Assembly (NCBI GenBank): GCA_002413355.1
Contig: DHWV01000056.1
Location: forward strand, 1-26,015
DNA from: Desulfobulbaceae bacterium UBA5173
GTDB lineage: Bacteria > Desulfobacterota > Desulfobulbia > Desulfobulbales > Desulfobulbaceae
Direction of reading: 5' to 3'
DNA: 26,015 bases
Both the position numbers and the translations under genes were made by a program. The notes under the pieces are model-generated. The model was not told the DNA's origin and did not search any database. It worked only from the letters and a program-made list of their open reading frames with translations. The stretch's first letter is position 1; every line of letters starts with the position of its first letter. Of the stretch, positions 7,002 through 16,194 are shown one piece after another.

Positions 7002-8063
7002 ATGCTGCGCGACCGGAAGGGCATGGCTTTGGTGCTGACGCTGCTCGCCGTCAGTTTCATGGTGGCGGTGACCGTGCGCCTCGGCAGCTCGGTGAATTGG
7101 CAGATGCAGGCTGCCGCTAATCAGATCGACACGGTGCAGCTCGATGCCATGCTGCTTTCCGGCCTGCACGTGGCCCAGGCCGCCTTGCTTGCTGACCAGC
7201 GCGAAAACAACTATGACTCCGCCTCTGACCGCTGGGGCGCGTTTGACGCTGAGGCTCTGGCCTCGCTTTTCCCGCACGGCACAGTGGAGATTAAGGTTGA
7301 GGATCTATCCGGCCTGCTCCAAATCAACGCCCTTGTGCTGACCCCAGAGGAGAAGAAAAAGCAGGAGCAGAACAAGAAAAAAAATACGGAGCAGGGACAG
7401 AAACTGGACAAGGAGAAGCAGCAGCGTGAGCTGTGGCAGCGGTTTCTGCGGAACAGTGCCGGATTGGAAAAGGACGAGGACATCTTCACGCTGCTGGACA
7501 GTTTATCCGATTGGATAGATGAAGATGACGAAGAGCGCGAGAATGGTGCTGAATTGACGTATTACAGCGGCCAATCGCCGCCTTACGCCCCTGCGAACAG
7601 GCCAGTTATGCTGACCGATGAACTGTTCCTGATCAAAGGCTGGGACAAGCTGCTGCGAGGAACGATGGAAGGAGCTGACGGAGCAGAAGCGGCAAAAAAG
7701 GCCGTCGAGACGATTCAGTATCTAACGGCGGCTGGGCGCGACGGCAAAATCAACCTCAACACGGCTCCGGCTCCGGTGCTTTGGGCCTTGCATGAGCAAA
7801 TGACCGAGGAGCTGGCCGCCAAGCTGATCGAGTTTAGGCAGGACGAGGCAAACAAGGACAAGCTGGGAAAGCCGGACTGGTACAAGCTGGTGCCCGGCTT
7901 TCCCGGTGACATCAGTTTTGATCAGAGCCTGATCACCGTGCGCAGCAGTTGGTTCCAGGTGACGGTGACTGCCGAATTTAAGGGGCAGCGGCGTGTTGGC
8001 ACAGGTGTGATGCATCGGTTGGACAATCAGGAGCAGGAACTGCTTTGGTGGAAGGCGGAATGA
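7002..8063 (+). CDS. gspK: Type II secretion minor pseudopilin GspK
   Basis: The product is 353 residues, within the normal range for GspK, the large cap subunit of the pseudopilus. The prepilin site is G7|MALVLTLLAV. As in other GspK proteins, the Glu at mature position 5 is missing (Leu here), which fits a subunit placed at the very tip. Core motifs include VEDLSGLLQINAL, a long central domain with SLSDWIDEDDEER, YYSGQSPPYAPANRPVMLTDELFLIKGW and GKINLNTAPAPVLWAL. A 30-residue, almost purely Lys/Gln/Glu insertion follows the first motif at about 113-146. It starts two bases after the gspJ stop. Confidence 0.94.
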   Translation: MLRDRKGMALVLTLLAVSFMVAVTVRLGSSVNWQMQAAANQIDTVQLDAMLLSGLHVAQAALLADQRENNYDSASDRWGAFDAEALASLFPHGTVEIKVEDLSGLLQINALVLTPEEKKKQEQNKKKNTEQGQKLDKEKQQRELWQRFLRNSAGLEKDEDIFTLLDSLSDWIDEDDEERENGAELTYYSGQSPPYAPANRPVMLTDELFLIKGWDKLLRGTMEGADGAEAAKKAVETIQYLTAAGRDGKINLNTAPAPVLWALHEQMTEELAAKLIEFRQDEANKDKLGKPDWYKLVPGFPGDISFDQSLITVRSSWFQVTVTAEFKGQRRVGTGVMHRLDNQEQELLWWKAE

Positions 8064-8076
8064 ACCGCAGAGGGGC

Positions 8077-9612
8077 ATGGCGCAGATTTCGGCAGGCATA
8101 GACATCGGCGAGGAGCTGCTGACAGCGGCTGTCGTGAGCGGCACGGGCAGAGATGCCAAAGTGACCGCCTGCGCGGCTGTCTCGGCTCGGACGGATGAGC
8201 AAGAGGGGCTGGCCGAAGGACTGCGGCGGTTGCTGGAGCAGCTGGGGCTGACTAAGGCAGACCGCTGTGTTGCTGGGCTGCCGTTGTCGCGCCTGAGTCT
8301 GCGCAATCTTTCTCTGCCTTTTGCCGACGAAAAGAAAGTCCGCCAAATCTTGCCCTTTGAGCTGGAAGAGCAGTTGCTTCTGCCGGTGGACGAGCAGGTC
8401 GTTGTCACGCTTTCTAGTGCCGGACGCGGCGAAGGGTTGGCACTGCTGGCAGCGGCGGCGGAAAAAAGTCAGCTCCGCACACAGATAGCCAGCTTTCGTC
8501 AGGCCGGGCTGGAGCCGGACAGTATCTGCCCTTCAGTGTATGTGCTGGCCGACCGCCTCTGTCGGACTGACCATGCAGGCAGTGTCTTTCTTCTTCTGCA
8601 CAGTGAATTAAGCGCGGTGCAGCTTGTCGCGGTGCGGCAGGGAGAGGTTGTCTTCATGCGGCGGCTGGCTTGGCCGGATGCGGTGTTCACTCAAGCCGTG
8701 TTTCAGCGCGACAACGGTCTGATCAGCATCGCTGACCAAGCCGGGGCGGAAGAGGCTGTCCGCAGTCTGTGCGCACTGATTGAGCAGAGCTTGGATTATT
8801 TTGCCCTCCAGAGCGGCATAGAGCGGCTCGCACCGGAATATTTTGTGCTGTCCGGCCCGATGCAGACTTGTACCGGCTTCAGGGAAAGGTTGGAGTTTGG
8901 GCTGAGCATTTCCGGCAGAATCTGCGATCTGACGCGGGACGGAGCAGCCTCGCTGACTGCTAACGCCGCCGAACAATGGCAGGCCGCTGTGTATGATCAA
9001 GCCCTTGCCCTTGCTCTGCATCAGGCGGGCCGACGGGGCAAAGAAGCTGGGCTGGATTTTCGTCAAGGCGAGTTTGCCCCCGCTCGCCGCCTGATCCGCT
9101 CTAAGCGGCAGCTCGCAGGGTTGGCAGGCGGTGCGGCGGTGCTCATTCTGGCCTTCTGCGGCTGGCTTTTTGTTGAACAACGGCAGTTATTGAGCAAGCA
9201 GAGCCAGCTTGCTGCCACAATGGAAAAACTGTTCCAAACAAGTTTTCCCGGAGTGAAAGCCGGGCCGGATCCGCTCACTCACATGCGCTCGCGGCGGAAG
9301 AGCATGGCTGCCTCGCCTGAGGCCATGCCGATATTCAGCAACCAAAAACGGGTGCTGACCATACTGGCTGACATCTCCGCCCGGATTCCCGCCTCCATGC
9401 AGGTGCAGGTAGACCGGTTGGTGATTGACCAAAATTCGGTCAGCGTCCGTGGCTCGACCGATGCCTTCAATAATGTCAACTCGATGCAGAGCGTGTTGAG
9501 CAAATCTGGTCGATACACTGAAGTGAAGATTGTTTCCGCTGCCAAAGGTAAGCAGGATGAGGGCATCTTGTTTGAAATCAGGCTACAGCTCAAGACGGAG
9601 GCTGGTGTTTGA
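8077..9612 (+). CDS. gspL: Type II secretion inner-membrane protein GspL
   Basis: The product is 511 residues. GspL anchors the GspE ATPase to the inner-membrane platform. The cytoplasmic half (1-340) has an actin-like fold of the PilM/GspL type: SAGIDIGEELLTAAVVSG at the N-terminus, then LPLSRLSLRNLSLPF. A single membrane span lies at about 346-368 (LAGLAGGAAVLILAF). The periplasmic part ends in a ferredoxin-like domain (VDRLVIDQNSVSVRGSTDAFNNV), which pairs with GspM. AGAGGGG precedes the ATG by about four bases. The stop overlaps the gspM start by one base (TGATG), typical of subunits made in equal amounts. Confidence 0.9.
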   Translation: MAQISAGIDIGEELLTAAVVSGTGRDAKVTACAAVSARTDEQEGLAEGLRRLLEQLGLTKADRCVAGLPLSRLSLRNLSLPFADEKKVRQILPFELEEQLLLPVDEQVVVTLSSAGRGEGLALLAAAAEKSQLRTQIASFRQAGLEPDSICPSVYVLADRLCRTDHAGSVFLLLHSELSAVQLVAVRQGEVVFMRRLAWPDAVFTQAVFQRDNGLISIADQAGAEEAVRSLCALIEQSLDYFALQSGIERLAPEYFVLSGPMQTCTGFRERLEFGLSISGRICDLTRDGAASLTANAAEQWQAAVYDQALALALHQAGRRGKEAGLDFRQGEFAPARRLIRSKRQLAGLAGGAAVLILAFCGWLFVEQRQLLSKQSQLAATMEKLFQTSFPGVKAGPDPLTHMRSRRKSMAASPEAMPIFSNQKRVLTILADISARIPASMQVQVDRLVIDQNSVSVRGSTDAFNNVNSMQSVLSKSGRYTEVKIVSAAKGKQDEGILFEIRLQLKTEAGV

Positions 9613-10157
9613 TGCGCCAGTTGAGCGAAAAAGACCGGCGGGCCTTGCTGTTCTGTGCAGGCGCGCTCCTGCTCTTCGCCGTGATGCAGTTTGTCCTGCT
9701 GCCGCTCATGGAGGGACGGAAGCGGCTGGAGAAAGGCATAGCCAGCCGCGAGAAGGCCTTGGCGGAGATGCAGACTCTTCAGGCCGAAATCAGCCTACTT
9801 AACCGCCAGAGCAACAGCCTTGGCGAGCGGGTCGCCCGCCGTGCGCCGTCATTCAGTCTCTTTTCTTTTTTAGAGCAGAAAGGTGAAGAGGCCAAGGTCA
9901 GGGAAAATATCACCTACATCAAGCCGTCAGACACTGTCAGCAGTGAAGGCGGACTGGAGCAGGTGGCTGTGGAGATGAAACTTCAGGCCGTGCAGCTCGA
10001 CCGGCTGGTGGCTCTGCTGGAACTGATCGAGTCGCCAGAGAATTTGGTTGAAGTGGAGCGTATCTCCATTCTCGCTAACAAGAAAAAAGAGCAGGGCGGC
10101 TTGGACGCAGTCATGCGGGTGATCAGTCTATCCCAAACAAAACAGGGCGGGGAATAG
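9612..10157 (+). CDS. gspM: Type II secretion inner-membrane protein GspM
   Basis: The product is 181 residues. It has a short cytoplasmic start, one membrane span at about 11-34 (LLFCAGALLLFAVMQFVLLPL), a coiled-coil stretch (RLEKGIASREKALAEMQTL and onward to about residue 75) and a small periplasmic ferredoxin-like domain. This is the standard plan of GspM, the partner of GspL in the T2SS inner-membrane platform. Sequence identity in this family is always low, so the call rests on topology and position between gspL and gspN. TTG at 9609 is also possible but ATG at 9612 is preferred. Confidence 0.85.
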   Translation: MRQLSEKDRRALLFCAGALLLFAVMQFVLLPLMEGRKRLEKGIASREKALAEMQTLQAEISLLNRQSNSLGERVARRAPSFSLFSFLEQKGEEAKVRENITYIKPSDTVSSEGGLEQVAVEMKLQAVQLDRLVALLELIESPENLVEVERISILANKKKEQGGLDAVMRVISLSQTKQGGE

Positions 10158-10159
10158 CC

Positions 10160-11089
10160 ATGCGGATGACGCGGATTGTTGGCTACCTGCTTTACACGGT
10201 GGCCGTTGTGGCATCCATGCTCTGGCTCCAGTTTCCGGCAGCGGCGGTTAAAGCCAAGGCTGAAGCGGAGTTGAATCGCCTCTCACCTGACCTTGAGTGG
10301 CGGATCGGCGCGGTTGGTTTGGCTTTGCCAGCAGATATCCGCTTCAGTGAGATCACAGTCAGCGGTAAAGGCGAAAAAGAACCGCTGCTGCGCATGGACA
10401 GCATCACTCTGCGGCCTGATTTGGCGGCATGGCAGAAGAGCAGAACATGGTCTGTTGTGTATGAGGTGCGCCTTCTTGGCGGCAATGTCAGCGGCAAACT
10501 GGCTCCTGTTACAACAGGACTGGATTGCAGCGGCGAGCTGAAAGGCCTCCGTTTGGATAGCCCCGGCCTGAAGCGGCTGCTGGCAGCCTATGGGCGGACA
10601 ATTTCTGGCACTCTTTCCGGCAGCTTCACCGGCAGGCACGACGGACGGCAGGGCTTGCTCGGCGCGATGGAAGCCAGTCTCAGCATTGGCAAAGGGACAG
10701 TGAGCTTGCAAGAGCCAGTTTTGGGCATGAAGCAGCTTGCCTTTGACACCCTGCGCTGCACCGTTAAACGCCAAGGCAAGGCGATGCAGATCGAGGGCGG
10801 CAAGCTGGAATCCAGACTGCTGGAGGCCGAATTCAGCGGCGATCTCAGTCTGGCCGAACCAGCCGCTGCCTCCACTGTCCGATTGAAAGGCGGCCTCAAT
10901 CCTCGCCCTGAATTCCTCGCTTCGCTCGGCGGCGGCCCGATAGTCGCAAATCTGCTGAAAAGTCGGCTCCAAGGTGGCAGTAAGTTCCCCTTCACGGTCA
11001 ACGGCACTCTGAACGAACCGGGCATTGTGTTTGCCGGACTGCCTGCTGACTTCACCAAGCTACTCAACGGCAGGAGCGGCCAGCCATGA
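10160..11089 (+). CDS. gspN: Type II secretion protein GspN
   Basis: The product is 309 residues. It has an N-terminal membrane span (about 7-26) followed by a periplasmic region made of repeated beta-strands with an AsmA-like pattern: LRMDSITLRPDL, GGNVSGKL, SGTLSGSFTG, KLESRLLEAEFSGDLSL, and a C-terminal GTLNEPGIVFAGLP. This matches the GspN family found in deltaproteobacterial and some other T2SS operons; its exact role in secretion is not established. It begins two bases after gspM and overlaps gspC by four bases. The name depends on both the strand pattern and position. Confidence 0.8.
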   Translation: MRMTRIVGYLLYTVAVVASMLWLQFPAAAVKAKAEAELNRLSPDLEWRIGAVGLALPADIRFSEITVSGKGEKEPLLRMDSITLRPDLAAWQKSRTWSVVYEVRLLGGNVSGKLAPVTTGLDCSGELKGLRLDSPGLKRLLAAYGRTISGTLSGSFTGRHDGRQGLLGAMEASLSIGKGTVSLQEPVLGMKQLAFDTLRCTVKRQGKAMQIEGGKLESRLLEAEFSGDLSLAEPAAASTVRLKGGLNPRPEFLASLGGGPIVANLLKSRLQGGSKFPFTVNGTLNEPGIVFAGLPADFTKLLNGRSGQP

Positions 11090-11883
11090 TCAAGGTTGCC
11101 GCCAAACTGGCTGTCATCACCGTCCTTGCCGCTGCTGGAGTGCATTTTGGCTACAGGTATCTGGAAAAAAAAATGCAAGCCAGTAGCTGCCTGCCGGAGC
11201 CGCCGAAAAACGGGCAGGCTGCTGCCAATGCTCTTCAGCCTGCCATCGAAACGCCTGATGGGCTGATGCCGTCTGCCGCTGCGCAGGATTTCCAGATTAT
11301 TGTCCGCCGCGATCTTTTCAAAACCGTCCCTCCTCCTACAGTGGCAGAAGAAAAAAAACAGGAGCCGCCTCAACCGCAGGTTGTGCCGACTACCCTTAAT
11401 CTGACCCTTGCAGGCACCGTCACCGGCACGGCAGAGACGGCCAGGGCCATTATTGTCAACAATGCGGGCAAAGACCGAAAGCAGCAGCTTCTCCAAATTG
11501 GCGGCACAGTGAAGGACACGGCGGCAGTCATCAAGACCATTGCATGGAACAAGATTGAACTGGACGTGAACGGTAAGCTGGAAGTGCTTGAAATGCCCAA
11601 ACCGAAAAGTGCGTCCGGTTCTGGCCTGTCTGCCGCAATGAATCCTCCTGCCCTGCCAGCGCAGGATATAATTTCGCCGCCGGAAGCTGCGGAGACGCAG
11701 GCAGAGCAGCCGGTGCGTCCTAACCGCAGAATCAACCTGCCAGAACCGGAACAGCCTACGGAGGTCGCCGCTGATGAGCTTCCGCCAGGCATTGATCCGA
11801 CTCCACCAACAGAACTTCCTGTTGAGGTGCCGGTGCCGGAGTTGCCCCAAATTGAAGAGCCGCAGCCTGCTGATGTTCAGTGA
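11086..11883 (+). CDS. gspC: GspC-like type II secretion protein with proline-rich tail
   Basis: The product is 265 residues. The plan matches GspC: a short N-terminal membrane span (about 5-24), a linker, then RRDLF, which opens many GspC homology regions, and a homology-region (HR) domain at about 103-170 (NLTLAGTVTGT..ARAIIVNN through IELDVNGKLEVLEM). GspC links the inner platform to the N0 domain of the secretin GspD. There is no C-terminal PDZ domain; the last 90 residues are low-complexity Pro/Glu/Ala/Val. PDZ-less forms are known, but the long acidic proline-rich tail is notable. It sits just upstream of gspD as in most T2SS operons. Confidence 0.82.
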   Translation: MIKVAAKLAVITVLAAAGVHFGYRYLEKKMQASSCLPEPPKNGQAAANALQPAIETPDGLMPSAAAQDFQIIVRRDLFKTVPPPTVAEEKKQEPPQPQVVPTTLNLTLAGTVTGTAETARAIIVNNAGKDRKQQLLQIGGTVKDTAAVIKTIAWNKIELDVNGKLEVLEMPKPKSASGSGLSAAMNPPALPAQDIISPPEAAETQAEQPVRPNRRINLPEPEQPTEVAADELPPGIDPTPPTELPVEVPVPELPQIEEPQPADVQ

Positions 11884-11922
11884 AATCGCCCCAATGTATA
11901 ATTCAGCCGCCTTGAACACATT

Positions 11923-14406
11923 ATGAAACAGCATTCTCGTGCTTGGTTTCACCGCTTTTTGCTCTGCTGCCTGTTCTGTGCCGCCGCCGTTCTCCCGTCT
12001 TTCGCTGAACAAAACGAAAAGTCAGGGAAACCCACAGACAAGCAGCAGTATGTCCAGATCAACTTCCCGGATATTGATCTCAATATTTTGATTAATTTGA
12101 TCAGCCAAATGACCGGGAAAAATTTTATTGTTGATCCGGCGGTCAAAGGCAAGGTCACCATCATCTCGCCGGAAAAAATTTCGCTCAAGGATGCCTACCG
12201 GGTTTTTGAGTCCGTTCTGGAAGTGCATGGTTTCGCCACCGTGCCAAGCGGGGCAGTGACGAAAATCGTTCCAGCAGTGCAGGCCCGTTCCAAAAGCATT
12301 CCCACCGTCTTCAAAGGGGAAAACAGTTTGGCAGATGATAAAATTGTCACCCGCATCATCCCAATCAAAAATTCTTCTCCAGAAGAGGTGAGAAAAGTCA
12401 TCGGGCCGCTGATATCGAAAACTGCTGTGGTGATTTCTCATGAAGCCTCCAACCTGCTGATCATCACCGACGCGCTCTCCAGCATCAATCGGCTGATCGA
12501 GATCATCAAAGCAGTTGACGTGCCAACCGCAGGAGAGGAGCTGGAAATCATTCCGCTGAAATATGCTTCGGTGGAGAGCATCAGCAAATCCATCGGCCCG
12601 CTTTTCATGCAGAGCACCGCTGTCAGGCGACCGGGCGCACAAGGAGCCGCAGCGCAGCAAAACATTAAGATTATCCCTTACGAGCGCAGCAACGCACTGA
12701 TTGTCTTTGCGCAGAGAGAGCAGATTGAAAAGCTGAAAACCCTTCTTGTCCAGATAGATACGGAAGTGACCACCGAAGGAGGCAACATTCATGTTCGCCA
12801 CCTTCAACACGCCAAGGCTGAAGATTTAGTCAAGGTGCTGACTGCGCTGCCGGGCAACAAAAAGAGTGGTGATACGGACAATAAAATAACGCAGCCAAAG
12901 GCCGAAGAGCCGCCGAAAACGGGTCAGCTGCCTGCCTCAGCCAAGACAGAGCAGCCCAAAAGCACCACAGCAATCTCTGGGCAGATTTCGGCGGACATCA
13001 AGATCACCGCTGACCCGGAGACCAACACCCTGATCGTCATCGCTTCGCAAGAGGAGTATATGGCCTTGGAAGAGGTCATCAAGCAGCTCGACATCCCCAG
13101 ACGGATGGTTTATCTCGAAGCACTGATCATGGAGGTGTCGGTTGACAAGCAGTTTGACATTGGCGCGGAATGGGGCGGTTTGGGCAGCTTTCACGATGAA
13201 ACGGGCACGCTGGGCAGCGGTTTCAGCAAAAATAATTTCAGCATGATCAACGGCATTGCCAAAGGCACTGCTGGAATGACATCTGGTGCCACGCTCGGCA
13301 TTTTGAAAAAAGGGGTTAAAATCGGCGGAACCTATTTTCCCAACATCGGCGCGATTGTGAATGCCTATCAGACAGATTCAGACATCAACATCATCGCCAC
13401 GCCGCAGATTCTGACCACAGACAACAAGGAAGCCTCCATCACTGTGGGCGAGAACGTGCCCTACATCACCAGCAAAAACACGACGACTGGCAGCACGCAG
13501 GATTATACCAACTATGAGTACAAGGATGTCGGCACTACCCTGAAAATCACGCCGCAGATCAGTCAGGCCGATCTGCTCCGGCTGGCAATCAGCGTGGAAG
13601 TTACCCGCTTGAAAAGCGAAGCCGGAGTGGCCACGCCCACCACCTACAAACGGAATGCCTCCACCACAGTGGTGGTTCACAATCAGGAGATTGTCGTTAT
13701 CGGCGGCATGATCGGCCAAGACGACACCTCCAGCAATTACAAGGTGCCGCTGCTGGGCGATGTGCCGGTTCTCGGCTGGCTGTTCAAAACCCATGAGAGC
13801 ATCGGACGCAAAACCAATATGTTTATTTTTCTTGCTCCTCGGATTGTGGACAGCGCACCGGAGCTGGCAGATCTGTATTACAAGAAGCGCGATAAGATGG
13901 AGAGTGTCAAAGAGAATTCCGGCCAAGTGCCGGAGCAGCTTCTGAAGACTGGCCAAGACACGGAACATGCCTACACCCTGATGGACAATGGTTTTGCCAA
14001 GTTGCAGGATAAAAACTATGGCGAGGCAAAAAAATATTTTCAGCAGGCCCTGAAAAACGCGCCGGACAACCCCTACGCGCTGGTCAACCTTGGCGCGGTT
14101 TATGCGCAGGAGGGAGACAGCGGCAAAGCGGCGGAGACCTATCAGCAGGTGATTGATTTGGCTGGTCGCAACGGCGCAGGCGAAGGAGATGAGACGCTGC
14201 TAAAGACAGCCCGCGTCCGTCTCCGCGAGCTGCGGCAGCAGGAACAGCCACCGCAGAAAAACGAGGCTGCCGCGCCCAAGCAGGCACCGGAGAACAAGAC
14301 CGAGCCGCAAAAGGATAAAGAAAAGCCCGGCAAGCAGGCCAGCGGGGAAGCCAACGATGCCAAGGAGAAAAAATCCACACCAAACGGGAAGCCGGAGCTG
14401 AAATAA
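11923..14406 (+). CDS. gspD: Type II secretion secretin GspD with C-terminal TPR extension
   Basis: The product is 827 residues, longer than the common 650-700. GspD forms the outer-membrane channel through which folded proteins leave. A signal peptide occupies about 1-28. N0 follows (YVQINFPDIDLNILINLISQ), then N1-N3 to about 385, with a Lys/Pro/Gln-rich insert in the last. The secretin core runs about 398-645: EALIMEVSVDKQFDIGAEW, the VPYITSKNT gate region, VPLLGDVPVLGWLF and FIFLAPRIV. An unusual addition follows: about two TPR helices pairs at 682-750 (NGFAKLQDKNYGEAKKYFQQAL, ALVNLGAVYAQEGDSGKAAETY) and a 75-residue Lys/Glu/Pro/Ala tail. No strong Shine-Dalgarno sequence precedes the ATG, though TATAAT occurs at 11897. 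Confidence 0.95.
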   Translation: MKQHSRAWFHRFLLCCLFCAAAVLPSFAEQNEKSGKPTDKQQYVQINFPDIDLNILINLISQMTGKNFIVDPAVKGKVTIISPEKISLKDAYRVFESVLEVHGFATVPSGAVTKIVPAVQARSKSIPTVFKGENSLADDKIVTRIIPIKNSSPEEVRKVIGPLISKTAVVISHEASNLLIITDALSSINRLIEIIKAVDVPTAGEELEIIPLKYASVESISKSIGPLFMQSTAVRRPGAQGAAAQQNIKIIPYERSNALIVFAQREQIEKLKTLLVQIDTEVTTEGGNIHVRHLQHAKAEDLVKVLTALPGNKKSGDTDNKITQPKAEEPPKTGQLPASAKTEQPKSTTAISGQISADIKITADPETNTLIVIASQEEYMALEEVIKQLDIPRRMVYLEALIMEVSVDKQFDIGAEWGGLGSFHDETGTLGSGFSKNNFSMINGIAKGTAGMTSGATLGILKKGVKIGGTYFPNIGAIVNAYQTDSDINIIATPQILTTDNKEASITVGENVPYITSKNTTTGSTQDYTNYEYKDVGTTLKITPQISQADLLRLAISVEVTRLKSEAGVATPTTYKRNASTTVVVHNQEIVVIGGMIGQDDTSSNYKVPLLGDVPVLGWLFKTHESIGRKTNMFIFLAPRIVDSAPELADLYYKKRDKMESVKENSGQVPEQLLKTGQDTEHAYTLMDNGFAKLQDKNYGEAKKYFQQALKNAPDNPYALVNLGAVYAQEGDSGKAAETYQQVIDLAGRNGAGEGDETLLKTARVRLRELRQQEQPPQKNEAAAPKQAPENKTEPQKDKEKPGKQASGEANDAKEKKSTPNGKPELK

Positions 14407-14407
14407 T

Positions 14408-16099
14408 ATGAAGCAGCTTGGGCAAGTCTTGGTCGAATCCTTCGGCATCAAGGAGGACGTTCTATCTGCCGCTTTAAAAATCCAAGAAGAGAAAGGCGGA
14501 CGGCTGGGCCGGATTCTGGTGCAGCAGAAAAAACTTTCTGAAGAGGAGCTGCTGCGGGCTGTCAGTCTTCAGTTCGGTTTGGCACTGCGCCTTTCCCTGC
14601 CGCCGAATCCAGACCCGTTTTTCATCGACAAAGTGCCGATCAGCTTTCTGCGTAAATTCAGAATGATGCCGATCGTCACCCATGATGAAGTGTTCATCGC
14701 TCTTTCAGACCCTTCTCATTTTCAGCAAACAGACGATTTGCAGCGGGTTCTCGGTTTTGAGGGCATCACAATTTGTTTGGCTCCGGCGGATGAGATTCTC
14801 GTCGCCATCAACATGGCCTACGAGCGCGACAGCAAGGGCGCGGCAGACCAAGTTCTACAGGACATTGCTGACGATGACCCGGAAGCGATTCTTTCTGAGA
14901 TCGAGGAGACCGCCGATCTGCTCGACGACACCAGCGACGCGCCGGTGATCAAGCTGGTCAATCTGATCCTTTCGCAGGCGGTGCGTGACGGAGCCAGTGA
15001 CATCCACATTGAGCCGTATAAAGACAAGGTCAAAATCCGTAAGCGGGTGGACGGCATCCTCTACGATATGATCACGCCGTCCAAACACGTGCAGGCCAAG
15101 CTGATCTCGCGGGTCAAGATCATGGCCAAAATGGACATTGCCGAACGGCGGCTGCCCCAAGACGGGCGCATTGAGATCAGGGTGGCGGACAAGAACATCG
15201 ACCTGCGCGTTTCCTCGCTGCCCACCGCCTTTGGTGAGCGTATCGTCATGCGCCTGTTGGACAAATCTAACGTCTTGCTCTCGCTGGAGCAGCTCGGCAT
15301 GGCCCCTCACGACCTTGAAACCCTGCTGCATCTCATCAAGGCTCCGCACGGCATCATCCTTGTCACCGGCCCTACCGGCAGCGGCAAAACCACCAGCCTG
15401 TACTCGGCCCTGACCGTACTCAACCAGCCGGATGTGAACATCATCACTGTTGAGGATCCGATTGAATACCAGATCAACGGCATCAGTCAGATGCAGGTCA
15501 ATAGCAAGATCGACCTCACCTTTGCCAACGGCCTGCGCACCATTGTCCGCCAAGACCCGGACATCATCCTTGTCGGCGAGATACGCGACCTTGAAACAGC
15601 GGAAATGGCCATTCAGGCGGCACTGACCGGCCACTTGGTTTTTTCCACTCTCCACACAAACGATGCGGCCAGTGCCGTCACCCGTCTGATTGACATGGGC
15701 GTGGAGCCGTTTCTTGTCTCTTCCTCAGTGAACGCCGTCATGGCCCAGCGCCTGGTGCGGCGGATTTGCGGCAAGTGCAAAGAGGCGTATCTGCCTTCCC
15801 GTGAATCACTGGAACGCCTCAACCTGCCGCCGGAGTTCCACGGCGCGACACTGCACCGGGGCCGGGGCTGCGAGGAGTGCCTGCATACCGGCTATCAGGG
15901 AAGGCAGGGCATTTACGAACTGATGGTCTTTTCTGAGCAAATCAAAAGCCTGATCCTGAGCACCTCGGATGCTGGCCAGATCAAGCGATCCGCAATTGCT
16001 GATCCAGTGCATCCCATGCGCACGCTGCGGCAGGACGGGCTGCGCCAGGTGCTGGAAGGACAGACCACGCTGGAAGAGGTCTTCCGCGTGGCGGCCTAA
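14408..16099 (+). CDS. gspE: Type II secretion ATPase GspE
   Basis: The product is 563 residues. It is the hexameric cytoplasmic ATPase that drives pseudopilus assembly. The N-terminal domain (about 1-150) is of the GspE/PilB type. The catalytic domain shows Walker A GPTGSGKT at about 321-328, the Asp box ITVEDPIEYQ, Walker B DPDIILVGEIRD at about 384-395 and the His box HLVFSTLHTNDA. A zinc-type tetracysteine motif follows (CGKC at about 455 and CEEC at about 488), which separates GspE from PilT-type retraction ATPases. It begins one base after the gspD stop and is the last T2SS gene; gspF, which normally follows, is absent. Confidence 0.95.
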   Translation: MKQLGQVLVESFGIKEDVLSAALKIQEEKGGRLGRILVQQKKLSEEELLRAVSLQFGLALRLSLPPNPDPFFIDKVPISFLRKFRMMPIVTHDEVFIALSDPSHFQQTDDLQRVLGFEGITICLAPADEILVAINMAYERDSKGAADQVLQDIADDDPEAILSEIEETADLLDDTSDAPVIKLVNLILSQAVRDGASDIHIEPYKDKVKIRKRVDGILYDMITPSKHVQAKLISRVKIMAKMDIAERRLPQDGRIEIRVADKNIDLRVSSLPTAFGERIVMRLLDKSNVLLSLEQLGMAPHDLETLLHLIKAPHGIILVTGPTGSGKTTSLYSALTVLNQPDVNIITVEDPIEYQINGISQMQVNSKIDLTFANGLRTIVRQDPDIILVGEIRDLETAEMAIQAALTGHLVFSTLHTNDAASAVTRLIDMGVEPFLVSSSVNAVMAQRLVRRICGKCKEAYLPSRESLERLNLPPEFHGATLHRGRGCEECLHTGYQGRQGIYELMVFSEQIKSLILSTSDAGQIKRSAIADPVHPMRTLRQDGLRQVLEGQTTLEEVFRVAA

Positions 16100-16118
16100 G
16101 TTCTTTCGCACAAAGCTG

Positions 16119-16147
16119 TTGACTTTCCTCCCGCTGTTCTGTAATCA
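16119..16147 (+). promoter_or_regulatory. Sigma-70-type promoter for the GAPDH gene
   Basis: TTGACT (16119-16124), 17 bases, then TAATCA (16142-16147). The transcript would begin about 40 bases ahead of the GAPDH start, separating it from the T2SS operon. No terminator hairpin was seen between gspE and this promoter. Confidence 0.5.
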
Positions 16148-16194
16148 TTTCTCCGGCAGCCACGGCGGCATAACTCTAAAAAAAGGAGCAGGTC

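Noticed and set aside
7335..7440. Frameshift or assembly error behind the GspK charged insertion
   Set aside because: The frame stays open and conserved GspK sequence resumes on the far side, so it is a true in-frame insertion.
10588..12012. 474-codon minus-strand open frame over gspN-gspC-gspD
   Set aside because: It is a mirror frame of three well-supported plus-strand genes and has no recognisable domain.
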